Part shown: positions 27,905-38,299 of the stretch, one piece after another
How positions within the stretch are numbered: position 1 is the first letter of the stretch
Layout of the letters: the number at the start of each line of letters is the position of its first letter
Source: Abyssibacter profundi
Lineage (GTDB): Bacteria; Pseudomonadota; Gammaproteobacteria; Nevskiales; OUC007
Reading direction: 5' to 3'
Length of the DNA stretch: 64,000 nucleotides
Assembly (NCBI RefSeq): GCF_003151135.1
Contig: NZ_QEQK01000003.1
Coordinates: 235,526 to 299,525, forward strand
Made by a program: the position numbers and the translations under genes
Notes under the pieces: generated by a model
The model's database searches: none
Seen by the model: the letters and a program-made list of their open reading frames with translations, nothing else
What the model was told of the DNA's origin: nothing

Positions 27905-28666
27905 ATGACCACCCTGAGCCGACGCGAGCGGGAGTTCGCGGCGCGAGAGCGCTGCATCCTCGATCATGCCCGTGATCTGGTGCGGGAGGTGGGGTTTCTC
28001 AATCTGCAGATGGCCGAGTTGGCCCGCCGTGCCGAATATGCGACGGGGACGCTCTACCATCACTTCCGCTGCAAGGAAGACATCCTGTTCCGACTGGCTG
28101 CAGAAGGCGTCGAGCTGCGGTCGCGGTTCTTTGAGCGAGTGGCCGCATGGGCGGCCTGCAGTCGGGATCGGATGGCCGGCATGGGCTACGCCGACTGGTT
28201 GCTGGTGAATGCCTATCCGGACCATTTCCGGATTGAGCAGCTCGCCAAGGCGGTCGACATCTGGGATCGGGCCACACCGGATGTGCGCGAGGCGATGATG
28301 AGCAAGGGCGAGGGTTGCGGCAACGCCATTCTCTCTGTCGTCGATGATGCGATCGCGGCGGGCGATTTGGTCCCGGGGACCCGATCACCGCAGCAGATCT
28401 CATTCTCGTTCTGGACCATGTCGGCCGGGACGCACACCGTGACGCATGCGGCAGGCATTCTCGAGCGATTCGAGATGCGGGATCCCTATGTCATCTTGGC
28501 GAGAAATTATCAGGTCATGCTCAATGGCCTGAACTGGAAGCCGCTGCAGAACGCCGAGGATGACGCGGCGCTCTACGCATTTTTTGACCGCTTGCATGCC
28601 GAGGTCTTTCCGGACCATCAACCGGCGCACCGGTCGCAAAGGGACGATTCTGGAGATTCACGATGA
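27905..28666 (+). CDS. TetR/AcrR-family transcriptional repressor of the efflux operon
   Basis: A 253-residue regulator with an N-terminal HTH: ERCILDHARDLVREVGFLNLQMAELARRAEYATGTLYHHFRCKEDILFRLA. The C-terminal ligand-binding domain is all-helical and longer than usual, so no ligand is predicted. It is the first gene of its own operon, sits directly behind two palindromic operators and overlaps the next gene by 4 bases (ATGA). It should therefore autoregulate and repress the downstream RND pump. No strong ribosome-binding site is visible. Confidence 0.9.
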   Translation: MTTLSRREREFAARERCILDHARDLVREVGFLNLQMAELARRAEYATGTLYHHFRCKEDILFRLAAEGVELRSRFFERVAAWAACSRDRMAGMGYADWLLVNAYPDHFRIEQLAKAVDIWDRATPDVREAMMSKGEGCGNAILSVVDDAIAAGDLVPGTRSPQQISFSFWTMSAGTHTVTHAAGILERFEMRDPYVILARNYQVMLNGLNWKPLQNAEDDAALYAFFDRLHAEVFPDHQPAHRSQRDDSGDSR

Positions 28667-30033
28667 TCCTTCGCTTTCTGACGGTCTGGATGCTGAGTCT
28701 GGCCGCAGGCACCGCCGTGACGACGGCGCAGGCCGGAGACGGCCCGCAATCGCCTGACGACATCTGGGCGCTGGCACTGGCCCATGATCCCGTGCTTGGC
28801 GCCGCCGAGGCAGAAGAAGCCGCCGGGCTGAACGCCTACCGGTTGCGCCGGGCCACGCTGCTGCCCACCGTAACGGCGACCGGCAGCGCGGCGCGCATCG
28901 ACAGCGAGATCGAGTCGGAGTTCTTCACCGCCGGGTCTGGCGGCAAGCTGGAGCAGAACTACGACGCCTATACCTACGGCTTGTCGCTGCGTCAGCCACT
29001 CTTCCGTTGGGATCTGCTCAATCGACTCGAGGTGGGGAAGGTCGAGGTGATCGCCGCAGAGGTCCGGCTTAAGCGTGTACGCCAGGAGCTGGTGGGCAGA
29101 GTCGCAACGGCCTATACCGGTGTGCTGGCCGCCGAGGACGCGCTGCAAACGGCGCGGGCGACCAAGACTGCAGTCAGCCGCCAGCTCAGCCAGGTGCGGG
29201 ACCAGGTCGATGTCGGCGCGATCGCCGTCACCGGGCTGCGCGAGGCTGAGGCCGAGCAAGACCTCGCCGAGGCCAGCCTGATCGACGCCCAGCTGGCCCT
29301 GGACGATGCCGTTGACCAGTTGGCCCGGATGATTGGCACTGCATCTTTTGATTTGGCACACGTTAAGAACGTCGAGGCGCTGGAACCAATTGTTTCCGTC
29401 CCGCTTGCGGACTGGTTGGCCGCGTCTCAGGAGCGCAACACCAACGTGGTCGCGGCGCGGCTGGCTGCCGAGCTGGCGCGGCTGGACATGAGAACCAACG
29501 AGGCGGATCGGTATCCACAGCTGGACCTGGCCGCCAGCTACAACCGCAATGACACGTCCGAATCCGTGATCGGCCAGGATGCCGAGGAAGGTCGGATCGG
29601 TCTGGAACTGACCATACCGCTTTACACCGGTGGGGTGACCCGGGCCCGAATCGAATCGGCGCGCGCGACTTATTTGCAGCGCACCGAAGAGCTACGCCGT
29701 GCACTGGAGCTGGCCGAGTCGGAGGTCCGCACCGCCTGGCGCACCGTGCGGGCATCCAAGCGTCGCATTGCCGCGCGCCGCAAGGCGGTGGCCTCCACCG
29801 CGGCCGCGCTGGCCGCTGTACGCGATGGCTACGAGGTTGGCAGCCGGACGCTATCCGATGTGCTGGCAGCCGAACGCGCGGCATTGCAGGCCCAGCAATC
29901 CTTTAACCAGGCGCGCTACGACTACGTCGTCGCCGTCATCGACTTGAAATTAGCAGCCGGAACAGTCACCGATAACGATCTGCCCTTGATCGACGCGGTG
30001 TTCACCGGAAAGGAAACCGGGAGTTCAGAATGA
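28663..30033 (+). CDS. TolC-family outer membrane efflux channel
   Basis: A 456-residue protein with a signal peptide (FLTVWMLSLAAGTAVTTAQA) and two repeats of the TolC/OEP fold: ALAHDPVLGAAEAEEAAGLNAYRLRRATLLPTVTATGSAAR, and TNVVAARLAAELARLDMRTNEADRYPQLDLAASYNRND ... IPLYTGGVTRARIESARATYLQRTEELRRALELAESEVRTAW. These give the outer-membrane barrel and periplasmic alpha-tunnel. The start overlaps the tetR stop by 4 bases and its end overlaps the adaptor gene by 4 bases, so the pump components are translationally coupled. Confidence 0.93.
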   Translation: MILRFLTVWMLSLAAGTAVTTAQAGDGPQSPDDIWALALAHDPVLGAAEAEEAAGLNAYRLRRATLLPTVTATGSAARIDSEIESEFFTAGSGGKLEQNYDAYTYGLSLRQPLFRWDLLNRLEVGKVEVIAAEVRLKRVRQELVGRVATAYTGVLAAEDALQTARATKTAVSRQLSQVRDQVDVGAIAVTGLREAEAEQDLAEASLIDAQLALDDAVDQLARMIGTASFDLAHVKNVEALEPIVSVPLADWLAASQERNTNVVAARLAAELARLDMRTNEADRYPQLDLAASYNRNDTSESVIGQDAEEGRIGLELTIPLYTGGVTRARIESARATYLQRTEELRRALELAESEVRTAWRTVRASKRRIAARRKAVASTAAALAAVRDGYEVGSRTLSDVLAAERAALQAQQSFNQARYDYVVAVIDLKLAAGTVTDNDLPLIDAVFTGKETGSSE

Positions 30034-31160
30034 CCAAGCGTCTCATCATCGTCCTGCTCGGGCTGGGGCTCGTGTTCGGCGGCATCTTTGGCTTCAAGGC
30101 GTTCATGAACGCCCAGATGACCAAGTACTTCGCGAACATGCAGCCGCCGCCGGTTACAGTGACGACAACGGTTGCCGAGGAATCCGTCTGGGAGCCGACC
30201 ATCCCTGCCGTGGGGACACTGCGTGCGGTGAATGGCGTCATGGTCTCGGCCGAGCTGCCGGGTGTGGTCGAGAACATCGCGTTTGATTCCGGCCAACGGG
30301 TGCAGCGCGGAGACCTGCTGGTGCAGCTGGATACCTCCACGGATCGCGCCCAACTGGCCGCGCTGGAGGCGCAGCTCCGGCTTGCCCGCTCAGACCTGCA
30401 GCGCCAGAACGAGCTACGTCGTCGAGGCACCAATGCCCAGGCAGACCTGGATGCAGCCAAGGCCAATGCCGCCCAGCTGGAAGCGCAGATCGAAAGCCAG
30501 AAGGCGACGATTGCCAAAAAAGCCATCAAGGCGCCCTTCGACGGCGAGGTGGGCATCCGTCGGGTCGACATCGGGCAGTACGTGGCCGCAGGCACCGGGA
30601 TCGTCTCTTTGCAGCAGCTGGATCCCATTCTTGTGGACTTCACCTTGCCTGAGCAGCGCCTGGGCGAAATCGAGACCGGCCAGATCGTCCGGCTCACGGT
30701 GAGCAGCGCCAGCGAGACCGCGTTCACCGGACACATCACCGCCATAGAACCCAGTGTGGATCAGGCGACGCGCAACTTTGCTGTGGAGGCACGGGTCGAC
30801 AACGTCTCACGGCGTTTGCGTCCGGGGCAATTCGCCCGGCTGGACGTCGTGCTGCCGCAGATCGAGCGATTCGTGACCCTGCCGGCCACGGCCATTACCT
30901 ACAACCCCTACGGTGATTCGATATATCGGGTCGACGCGGGAGAAGCCGGCGAAGATGGCCAGGCCAGTCAGATCGCCAATCGGGTGTTCGTGGAGCTGGG
31001 TGAGCGTCGCGGCGACCAGGTCGCCGTGCTCAGTGGTGTGTCGCCCGGCGAGGAGATCGTCACCTCGGGCCAGCTCAAGCTGCGTAACGGCTCCCGGCTG
31101 AACATCAACAACAAGGTACAGCCGGACAACAGCCCGAACCCCACTCCGGCGAACAAATAG
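30030..31160 (+). CDS. RND efflux periplasmic adaptor (membrane fusion protein)
   Basis: A 376-residue HlyD/MexA-like adaptor with an N-terminal membrane anchor (LIIVLLGLGLVFGGIFGF). The lipoyl/barrel-sandwich halves are VSAELPGVVENIAFDSGQRVQRGDLLVQLDTS and AIKAPFDGEVGIRRVDIGQYVAAG, separated by an alpha-hairpin (AQLAALEAQLRLARSDLQRQNELRRRG). A beta-barrel follows (FTLPEQRLGEIETGQIVRLTVSS), then a membrane-proximal domain. There is no lipobox. It links the permease encoded downstream to the TolC-like channel encoded upstream. Confidence 0.93.
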   Translation: MTKRLIIVLLGLGLVFGGIFGFKAFMNAQMTKYFANMQPPPVTVTTTVAEESVWEPTIPAVGTLRAVNGVMVSAELPGVVENIAFDSGQRVQRGDLLVQLDTSTDRAQLAALEAQLRLARSDLQRQNELRRRGTNAQADLDAAKANAAQLEAQIESQKATIAKKAIKAPFDGEVGIRRVDIGQYVAAGTGIVSLQQLDPILVDFTLPEQRLGEIETGQIVRLTVSSASETAFTGHITAIEPSVDQATRNFAVEARVDNVSRRLRPGQFARLDVVLPQIERFVTLPATAITYNPYGDSIYRVDAGEAGEDGQASQIANRVFVELGERRGDQVAVLSGVSPGEEIVTSGQLKLRNGSRLNINNKVQPDNSPNPTPANK

Positions 31161-31169
31161 GCGGCCGTC

Positions 31170-34100
31170 ATGGCATTTACAGACATCTTCATCCGACGGC
31201 CGGTCCTGGCCTCGGTGGTCAGCCTGCTGATTGCCCTGGTGGGGCTGCGTGCCTACCAGTCGCTCACCGTGCAGGAGTATCCGCAGGCCGAAAACGCCGT
31301 CATTACCGTGACGACGATTTATGTCGGGGCCGATGCGGAGCTGGTCCAGGGCTTCATCACAACGCCCTTGGAACGCGAGATCGCCAGTGCCGACGGGATC
31401 GACTATTTGCAGTCGTTCAGCCAGCAGGGTGTATCAACGATTCAGGCGAACCTGAAGCTCAACTACGACGCCTATGAGGCGCTCACGCAGATCACCTCCA
31501 AGGTCAACAAGATCCGTGCGGAGCTACCAGCGGAGTCCGAGGACCCGACCATCGACCTGACCGTGGGTGAGACCACGGCAACGATGTACATGTCCTTCTT
31601 CTCCGATGTGCTGGACAACAACCAGATCACCGACTACCTGACACGGGTCGTGCAGCCCAAGCTGCAGACGGTGCAGGGCGTGCAAAAGGCGGAGATCCTT
31701 GGAGCCAGGACCTTTGCCATGCGCATCTGGATGCAGCCGGAGCGCATGGCCGGGCTGGGCGTGACGCCCGCCGATGTCCGCGCAGCGCTGGCGAGCAACA
31801 ACGTGCTGGCCGCAGTAGGTCAGACCAAGGGATCGATGATTTCCGTCGATCTGACCGCCGCCACCGATTTGCACACGGCCGATGAGTTCCGGCAGTTGGT
31901 GATCCGGGATGACGGCGACACGCTGGTCCGTCTGGAAGACGTGGCCACGGTCGTGCTTGGTGCCGAGAGCTATGACGTGGACGTGCGATTCAACCAGCAG
32001 AACGCCACGTTCATCGGCATTAACGTCGTGCCCGGCGCCAATGTGCTCGATGTGATTGCTGACGTCCGCGAAATCTTCCCCCGGATTGTCGAGCAGTTCC
32101 CCGAGGGCTTGGACGCAGACATTCCCTACGATGCGACTCGCTACATCGAGGACGCGATCTCCGAGGTGCGGGCAACGCTTATCGAGGCGATGGTGATCGT
32201 CATCGTGGTCATCTTCCTGTTCTTGGGCAGCGTGCGCAGCGTCATCATTCCGGCCGTCGCGGTACCGCTGTCGTTGCTGGGAGCCGGCTTCGTCATGTTG
32301 ATCATGGGGTTCTCCGTCAACCTGCTGACCTTGCTCGCGCTGGTGCTGGCCATCGGCATGGTGGTGGATGACGCCATCATTGTCGTGGAGAACATCCACC
32401 GGCATATCGAGGAGGGCATGCAGCCCCAGGCGGCAGCGCTCAAGGGCGCGCGGGAACTGGGTGGTCCCATCGTGGCCATGACGATCACGTTGGTCGCGGT
32501 GTACGCACCCATCGGTCTGCTCGGTGGCCTCACCGGCACCTTGTTCATCGAGTTTGCGTTCACGCTGGCTGGCGCCGTCCTGATTTCCGGCATTGTCGCG
32601 TTGACCTTGTCGCCGATGATGTGCGCCAAGCTGCTCAAGCCGCACGACAGCGAGAACCAGGGGCGTTTCGCCAGTTTCCTGGATCGCCAGTTCACCAAGC
32701 TGGAGAACAGCTACGAGCGACGCCTGCATGGTGCATTGAACACCGTGCCGGTCATTCTGGTGTTCGGCGGGGTGGTGCTGGTGTCCTGCTACTTCCTCTT
32801 TACCTCGTCGAATAGCGAACTGGCGCCGGAAGAGGACCAGGGCATCGTCTTCATGCTGTCCACGGGCGCGCCCAATGCCACCATCGATCAGACCACGCTG
32901 TGGACCGAGCAGATGGCCAATGGCATTGCTGAGAACCCGGCGGTCGAGAACATTTTCCAGATCAATGGGGTGGGTTTCTCGGGCCCGGCGGTGAACTCGG
33001 CGATCACCGGGGCGGCGCTGAAACCCTGGAGCGAGCGAGACAAGAGCAACAAGCAGGTGCAGCAGGAGTTGCAGGGCGTCATCGGGCAGATTCCCGGTCT
33101 GGATACGGCGGCGTTCATTCCGCCACCGCTGCCCGGTGCCGGCAGCGGATTCCCCGTGCAGTTCATCATCGGTTCCACCGACGAATCGCTGGCGATTTAT
33201 GAAGTGCTGCAGGAGTTCATGCAGCGGGTGCGCGAGTCGGGTCTGTTCATCTTCACTCAGACCGACCTGCGTATCGACAAGCCGCAGGTCGAGGTGGAAA
33301 TCGACCGCGACAAGGTCGCAGCCATGGGACTGTCGATGCAGGAGATCGGTGGCAACCTGGCCGCCATGCTGTCCGGCGGCTACGTCAACCGCTTCTCGAT
33401 CCAGGGGCGCAGCTACAAGGTGATTCCCCAGGTGGCGCGGGAAGATCGTCTGAATCCGGAACAACTGGGGACGTATCACATTCGCACGCCGGATGGTCAG
33501 ATGATGCCGCTGTCCACGGTGGTGTCGCTGGAAGAGAGCGTCCGACCCCGCAGTTTGATGCGGTTCCAACAGTTGAATGCGGCAACCATTCAGGGTGTGC
33601 CCGTGCCCGGCGTGGCGCTGGGTGATGTGCTGGCCTTCATGGAGGAAACCGCCGCTGAGGTGCTGCCGGAGGGGTATACGGTCGACTACGCCGGCCAGTC
33701 GCGGCAGTTCAAGGCGGAAGGCAGTGCGCTGGTGGTCACGTTCTTCTTCGCGTTGATCATTATTTATTTGGTCTTGTCAGCGCAGTTCGAGAGCTTCGTC
33801 GACCCGATCATCATGCTGGTCACTGTGCCGATGTCGATTTGCGGCGCCTTGATCTTCGTCAGCCTGGGTCTGACCTCGCTGAATATCTACTCGCAGGTCG
33901 GGCTGGTGACCTTGATCGGGGTGATTGCCAAACACGGCATCCTGATCGTGGAATTCGCCAATCAGCTGCAGACCCGCGACGGGTACGACAAGCGCACGGC
34001 CATCGAAAAGGCATCGGCGATTCGTCTGCGTCCGGTTCTGATGACCACGGCTGCGCTTGTGATCGCGGTGGTGCCGCTGATCATCGCCACCGGCCCGGGT

Positions 34101-34271
34101 GCGGCGGCGCGTTTCTCCATCGGCATTGTCATCGCCTCGGGCATGACCATTGGCACGTTATTCACGCTATTCGTCGTGCCGGGGATGTACATGCTGCTGG
34201 GGCGTGACTTTGCCAAACTTCGCGGTGAGGCGACCCAGGCTGGCGAGGCCGACCCGCAACCCGCCGGCTAG
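31170..34271 (+). CDS. RND (HAE1-family) multidrug efflux permease
   Basis: A 1033-residue proton-driven inner-membrane transporter, typical AcrB/MexB length. N-terminal: MAFTDIFIRRPVLASVVSLLIALVGLRAYQSLTVQEYPQ. The TM4 proton-relay aspartates are intact (LALVLAIGMVVDDAIIVVENIHRH), and TM10-TM12 carry LVTLIGVIAKHGILIVEFANQLQ. Two large periplasmic loops are present. It is the last gene of tetR-tolC-mfp-rnd, 9 bases after the adaptor, followed by a strong terminator. The sequence resembles MexF/VexF-like HAE1 pumps rather than heavy-metal pumps; the substrate is not predictable. Confidence 0.95.
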   Translation: MAFTDIFIRRPVLASVVSLLIALVGLRAYQSLTVQEYPQAENAVITVTTIYVGADAELVQGFITTPLEREIASADGIDYLQSFSQQGVSTIQANLKLNYDAYEALTQITSKVNKIRAELPAESEDPTIDLTVGETTATMYMSFFSDVLDNNQITDYLTRVVQPKLQTVQGVQKAEILGARTFAMRIWMQPERMAGLGVTPADVRAALASNNVLAAVGQTKGSMISVDLTAATDLHTADEFRQLVIRDDGDTLVRLEDVATVVLGAESYDVDVRFNQQNATFIGINVVPGANVLDVIADVREIFPRIVEQFPEGLDADIPYDATRYIEDAISEVRATLIEAMVIVIVVIFLFLGSVRSVIIPAVAVPLSLLGAGFVMLIMGFSVNLLTLLALVLAIGMVVDDAIIVVENIHRHIEEGMQPQAAALKGARELGGPIVAMTITLVAVYAPIGLLGGLTGTLFIEFAFTLAGAVLISGIVALTLSPMMCAKLLKPHDSENQGRFASFLDRQFTKLENSYERRLHGALNTVPVILVFGGVVLVSCYFLFTSSNSELAPEEDQGIVFMLSTGAPNATIDQTTLWTEQMANGIAENPAVENIFQINGVGFSGPAVNSAITGAALKPWSERDKSNKQVQQELQGVIGQIPGLDTAAFIPPPLPGAGSGFPVQFIIGSTDESLAIYEVLQEFMQRVRESGLFIFTQTDLRIDKPQVEVEIDRDKVAAMGLSMQEIGGNLAAMLSGGYVNRFSIQGRSYKVIPQVAREDRLNPEQLGTYHIRTPDGQMMPLSTVVSLEESVRPRSLMRFQQLNAATIQGVPVPGVALGDVLAFMEETAAEVLPEGYTVDYAGQSRQFKAEGSALVVTFFFALIIIYLVLSAQFESFVDPIIMLVTVPMSICGALIFVSLGLTSLNIYSQVGLVTLIGVIAKHGILIVEFANQLQTRDGYDKRTAIEKASAIRLRPVLMTTAALVIAVVPLIIATGPGAAARFSIGIVIASGMTIGTLFTLFVVPGMYMLLGRDFAKLRGEATQAGEADPQPAG

Positions 34272-34308
34272 TCCGGCCGGGCGGCCCCTTAACGGTGGGG
34301 CAGGCATA

Positions 34309-34338
34309 AAAAAACCCCGGCCTTGGCCGGGGTTTTTT
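34309..34338. terminator. Bidirectional terminator between the RND operon and the small lipoprotein gene
   Basis: Stem AAAAAACCCCGGCC with GGCCGGGGTTTTTT, loop TT, flanked by A- and T-runs. It serves the RND operon on plus and the 59-residue lipoprotein gene on minus. Confidence 0.85.
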
Positions 34339-34354
34339 CGTTGGGATACGCGGT

Positions 34355-34534
34355 CTAGCCGTCGTCGTCGCTGTCTTCCTCGACATTGACCTTGACCTTG
34401 TCGTCATCGACTTCCAACTCAAATTTATCGACCGTGTCGTCGGACTCCGCCGTGGGTTCAGGGTCATCGGAGCAAGCGGCCAGTGCGCCGACCAGAGCGA
34501 GTGGTATCAGCAGCTTCAATCCGGTCTTCATCAT
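34355..34534 (-). CDS. Small acidic lipoprotein, 59 residues
   Basis: A short gene supported by an AAGGA ribosome-binding site (complement of 34541-34545) 6 bases before the ATG, a clear lipoprotein signal (MMKTGLKLLIPLALVGALAAC, Cys21) and a terminator just after the stop. The 39-residue mature part is extremely acidic, with Asp/Glu runs (SDDPEPTAESDD, EVDDDK, EEDSDDDG) and no known domain. The product would be a lipid-anchored acidic peptide at the periplasmic face, perhaps cation-binding. No family is recognised. It may be monocistronic. Confidence 0.72.
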   Translation of the reverse strand: MMKTGLKLLIPLALVGALAACSDDPEPTAESDDTVDKFELEVDDDKVKVNVEEDSDDDG

Positions 34535-34697
34535 GATTCATCCTTGAATTTCAATGAATTATTACCCTAGCGGGTGGCGACGGCAGCTTGCAAATGCCAT
34601 GAGCCATGACCGTGTCTGCTTGGGGAGGCAGGCGTCGACATGGACCGGGCCGGGGGCACCGCCTACACTGCAAGCCAACTTTGCTGAACTGGATGCC

Positions 34698-35024
34698 ATG
34701 GACCACGGAACGGACACGGATCGGAATACGCTGCTGATCGCCTACGTGCTGTACGCGCTCGGACCTTTTAACGGGCTGACGGCCATCGCCGGCGTGATCA
34801 TCAACCACATCAAGATCAACGACACCAGCAGCGAGTTCGTTCGCAGCCACCACAGCTGGTTGCTCCGGACGTTCTGGTGGGGATTGCTGTGGAGCATCAT
34901 CTCCACCGTACTCATGATCGTCGGGGTGGGCTTTCTGATCTACGGCGTGCTGGCCATCTGGTACATCTACCGCGTGGTTCGTGGCTTGATCAACTACGCC
35001 GATCGCAAAACCATGCCGCGATAG
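34698..35024 (+). CDS. Small DUF4870-like membrane protein
   Basis: A 108-residue protein from ATG 34698 (MDHGTDTDRNTLLIAYVLYALGPFNGLTAIAGVIINHIKIND). Three hydrophobic helices: about 12-32, a second after the HSWLLRTFWWGLLW segment and a third (GFLIYGVLAIWYIYRVVRGL). The layout and the YxRxxxG(L/I) end match small DUF4870-type proteins of unknown function. A candidate promoter, TGGACC-17-TACACT, lies at 34641-34669. An upstream in-frame start at 34554 would add unrelated hydrophilic sequence and is rejected. Confidence 0.75.
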   Translation: MDHGTDTDRNTLLIAYVLYALGPFNGLTAIAGVIINHIKINDTSSEFVRSHHSWLLRTFWWGLLWSIISTVLMIVGVGFLIYGVLAIWYIYRVVRGLINYADRKTMPR

Positions 35025-35083
35025 CCTGGGTTTCCCGCCGTTGGCGGGGCATCCATCTGGCCGTGTCAGCCGAATGCAGTGCC

Positions 35084-35989
35084 ATGAAATGTTTTCAACA
35101 TGGTCCACTGCTGATGCTGCTGGTTGTGAGTTTGGCCAGCTGCGCGACCCATCGACCGCCTGAGCGCGCAGGTGCTGAACCTGTGCTTCGGCAGCAGACC
35201 TATACGCTGACCCCAGGGCTGGTTTATACGCCAGGCGACTGGCCACAGGCACTCGCCGCAGATCTGTACCGGCCACAGGCAGCGGGTCCACACCCAGCCG
35301 TGGTGCTCATCCACGGTGGAGGCTGGACCCGTCGCAGCCGGGATGACATGACCCCGCTGGCCGAGCAACTCGCCAGCCATGGGTATGTGGTGTTCAACAT
35401 CAGCTATCGGTTTGCGCCGGCGTACCGGTTTCCCGCCCAGGTTCACGATGTGCAGCAGGCGGTCCGCTGGCTACGCAGGCGGGCTGCGACCTACGATGTC
35501 GACCCGCACCGAATTGGTGGGATGGGCTACTCCTCCGGCGCGCATCTGGCAGCCATGGTGGGGTTGCTGGATCCGGAAGATTCGCTGTATGACGGCGAGG
35601 CCCGCTTGCAGGCGCTGGTGCTCGGGGGCGCACCCATGGACCTGCGAGACTACAGTTCGGGTGATCTGGTCTCTGACTTTCTGGGGACGGCCGACGGCAA
35701 CGACCCGGTGTACCGGCGGGCATCCCCGGTGACCCATGTCTCAGCCGATGACCCGCCGACCCTGCTATACCACGGCGGGCTCGATCTGCTGGTTCGGCCA
35801 CGCTACGCGCGCGCGGCCTATGCGGCGCTGCAGGCCGCGCAGGTGCCGGCAGAACTCTACATCCACCCGCTACGCGAACATGTGAGCATGTTTGTTTGGG
35901 GGGGCGGTGCCGAGGCCGCTGCGGTGGCGTTTTTCGATCGCCACCTGCGATCGCCGGCGGTCACTGCCGTGCGCGACGGTGCAGAATAA
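35084..35989 (+). CDS. Alpha/beta-hydrolase esterase lipoprotein (BD-FAE/carboxylesterase-like)
   Basis: A 301-residue protein with a lipoprotein signal (LLMLLVVSLASC, Cys20) from ATG 35084. The alpha/beta-hydrolase core has an oxyanion HGGGW motif (VVLIHGGGWTRRS), the nucleophile elbow GYSSG (GGMGYSSGAHLAAMVG), and later acid and base candidates (YHGGLDLLV, HPLREHVSMF). This matches the BD-FAE/hormone-sensitive-lipase-like group of small esterases. It is likely anchored in the envelope and hydrolyses an unknown ester. It lies 59 bases after the DUF4870-like gene on the same strand. Confidence 0.85.
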   Translation: MKCFQHGPLLMLLVVSLASCATHRPPERAGAEPVLRQQTYTLTPGLVYTPGDWPQALAADLYRPQAAGPHPAVVLIHGGGWTRRSRDDMTPLAEQLASHGYVVFNISYRFAPAYRFPAQVHDVQQAVRWLRRRAATYDVDPHRIGGMGYSSGAHLAAMVGLLDPEDSLYDGEARLQALVLGGAPMDLRDYSSGDLVSDFLGTADGNDPVYRRASPVTHVSADDPPTLLYHGGLDLLVRPRYARAAYAALQAAQVPAELYIHPLREHVSMFVWGGGAEAAAVAFFDRHLRSPAVTAVRDGAE

Positions 35990-36019
35990 TCCGCTGCGCC
36001 AAGCCCGCTAGGGCAGGGG

Positions 36020-36655
36020 CTAGGGCGGTGCAGACTCAAGACCTGCCAGGGTTTCGGCCAGGGCGGCCACCAGGCGGGTGCCGGCCTGTTCCGGGCTCAC
36101 GCCGAAGGCCACGACGCCATCTTCATGGCCTCGCATCGTGAATAAACCCACATCCCGTAACGGGGTCTGGCGGTACAACCTGGCCACCGCCTCGGCCATG
36201 GCCGGGGTGCCATAGGGAACATCCGCTGGCGTGCAGGGGTAGGCGGTGGCAGATGACCAAAGCTCGGGCGAATGCACATGCAACACACAGCCGATGGCTG
36301 GGTCTACCGCGTAAACCGCGCCGTGGGTTAAGGCCTCTGACGAGGGTTTGACCGGGCCGCGGGCCACGATGCGATTGGCCGCGATGTCGCAGTGCAGCAC
36401 CTGGGCATAGCCCGTCCTTGGCAGCTGTTCGGGGGCGCCGGTCTGGGTGCCGCTAATGAGAAACCCCTGGCCGGCGCGTACGCTGACATTGCCGTAGCCA
36501 TAGCCCATGTATCGGTCCGGGTGCTGGCCCACCAGTGCCAACCGATGCAGAACCGCGCGCCAGGCCCGTAGCGCCTGGAACGCGGTTGCATCGTCCGGGG
36601 CGTCGTCCGGCTGGTGGTCCAGCCGGTACTTGATGACGCCCTCTTGCTCCGCCAT
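36020..36655 (-). CDS. Class II aldolase/adducin-family protein
   Basis: A 211-residue zinc-dependent aldolase-fold protein. Motifs: GYGNVSVRAGQGFLISGTQTG near the N-terminus, SSEALTHGAVYAVDPAIGCVLHVHSPELW with the metal-binding HxH, and GLFTMRGHEDGVVAFGVSPEQAG with the third His. Fuculose- or ribulose-phosphate aldolases and methylthioribulose dehydratases share this fold. It ends with no other sugar genes nearby, so the substrate is open. It starts 3 bases after trxB on the same strand, so it is probably co-transcribed. Confidence 0.82.
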   Translation of the reverse strand: MAEQEGVIKYRLDHQPDDAPDDATAFQALRAWRAVLHRLALVGQHPDRYMGYGYGNVSVRAGQGFLISGTQTGAPEQLPRTGYAQVLHCDIAANRIVARGPVKPSSEALTHGAVYAVDPAIGCVLHVHSPELWSSATAYPCTPADVPYGTPAMAEAVARLYRQTPLRDVGLFTMRGHEDGVVAFGVSPEQAGTRLVAALAETLAGLESAPP

Positions 36656-36658
36656 GGC

Positions 36659-37690
<1,032 letters not shown>

Positions 37691-38299
37691 TTAGAGCGAA
37701 TCCGCGTGTTTGTTCAGATAGTCGGCAACGCCGGCCGCGTCGGCTTTCATGCCGGGCTGGCCTTTGCGCCATCCCGCCGGGCAGACCTCGCCGTGTTCTT
37801 CGGTGAACTGCAGGGCATCGACCAGCCGGATAATCTCGTCGACATTCCGGCCAAGCGGCAGGTTGTTGACGACCTGATGTTGGACCACGCCTTCGCGGTC
37901 GATCAGAAACGATGCGCGCAGCGCCACCCCGTCGTCTGGATGGGTCACGCCGTAGCTGTGCATGATCTCGCGATGGACGTCGGCGACCATCGGGAACTGA
38001 ACCTCTCCGATGCCGCCCTGGTCTACAGGCGTGTTGCGCCACGCGTAATGGGTGAACTGTGAGTCGATGGACACCCCGATGAGCTGAACATCGCGCTCGG
38101 CGAAAGTCTTGATGCGATGGTCGTGTGCAATGATCTCGGAGGGGCAGACAAAGGTGAAATCCATCGGCCAGAAGAACAGCACGCGGTATTGTCCCGCCGT
38201 GTCCGAGAATCTAAAGGCCGGCTCGATTGAGCCGTCGGGCATGACGGCGGCTGCAGTGAAATCTGGGGCCTGGCGGCCGACGAGTGTGGTCATGTTCAT
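37691..38299 (-). CDS. 2-Cys peroxiredoxin (AhpC/Prx1 type)
   Basis: A 202-residue thiol peroxidase. Peroxidatic Cys in FFWPMDFTFVCPSEIIAHD, resolving Cys in EEHGEVCPAGWRKGQPGM, typical HPDDGVALRASFLIDREGVVQHQVVNNLPLGRNVDEIIR. ATG 38299 gives MNMTTLVGRQAPDF; an upstream in-frame ATG at 38323 would overlap a 15-nt palindrome (38334-38348) less than a turn away and is less likely. It lies just before trxB, so it is probably reduced by the thioredoxin system rather than by AhpF. Confidence 0.92.
   Translation of the reverse strand: MNMTTLVGRQAPDFTAAAVMPDGSIEPAFRFSDTAGQYRVLFFWPMDFTFVCPSEIIAHDHRIKTFAERDVQLIGVSIDSQFTHYAWRNTPVDQGGIGEVQFPMVADVHREIMHSYGVTHPDDGVALRASFLIDREGVVQHQVVNNLPLGRNVDEIIRLVDALQFTEEHGEVCPAGWRKGQPGMKADAAGVADYLNKHADSL

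Noticed and set aside
31524..33569. A 681-codon open frame antisense to the RND permease gene
   Set aside because: It follows from GC-rich third positions on the other strand; the translation is His/Gln/Arg-rich with no domain, while the plus-strand gene is a full-length, well-conserved transporter.
34554..34697. An earlier start for the small DUF4870-like protein at 34554
   Set aside because: The added 48 residues are hydrophilic and unlike the family, and the ATG overlaps the ribosome-binding region of the divergent small lipoprotein gene.
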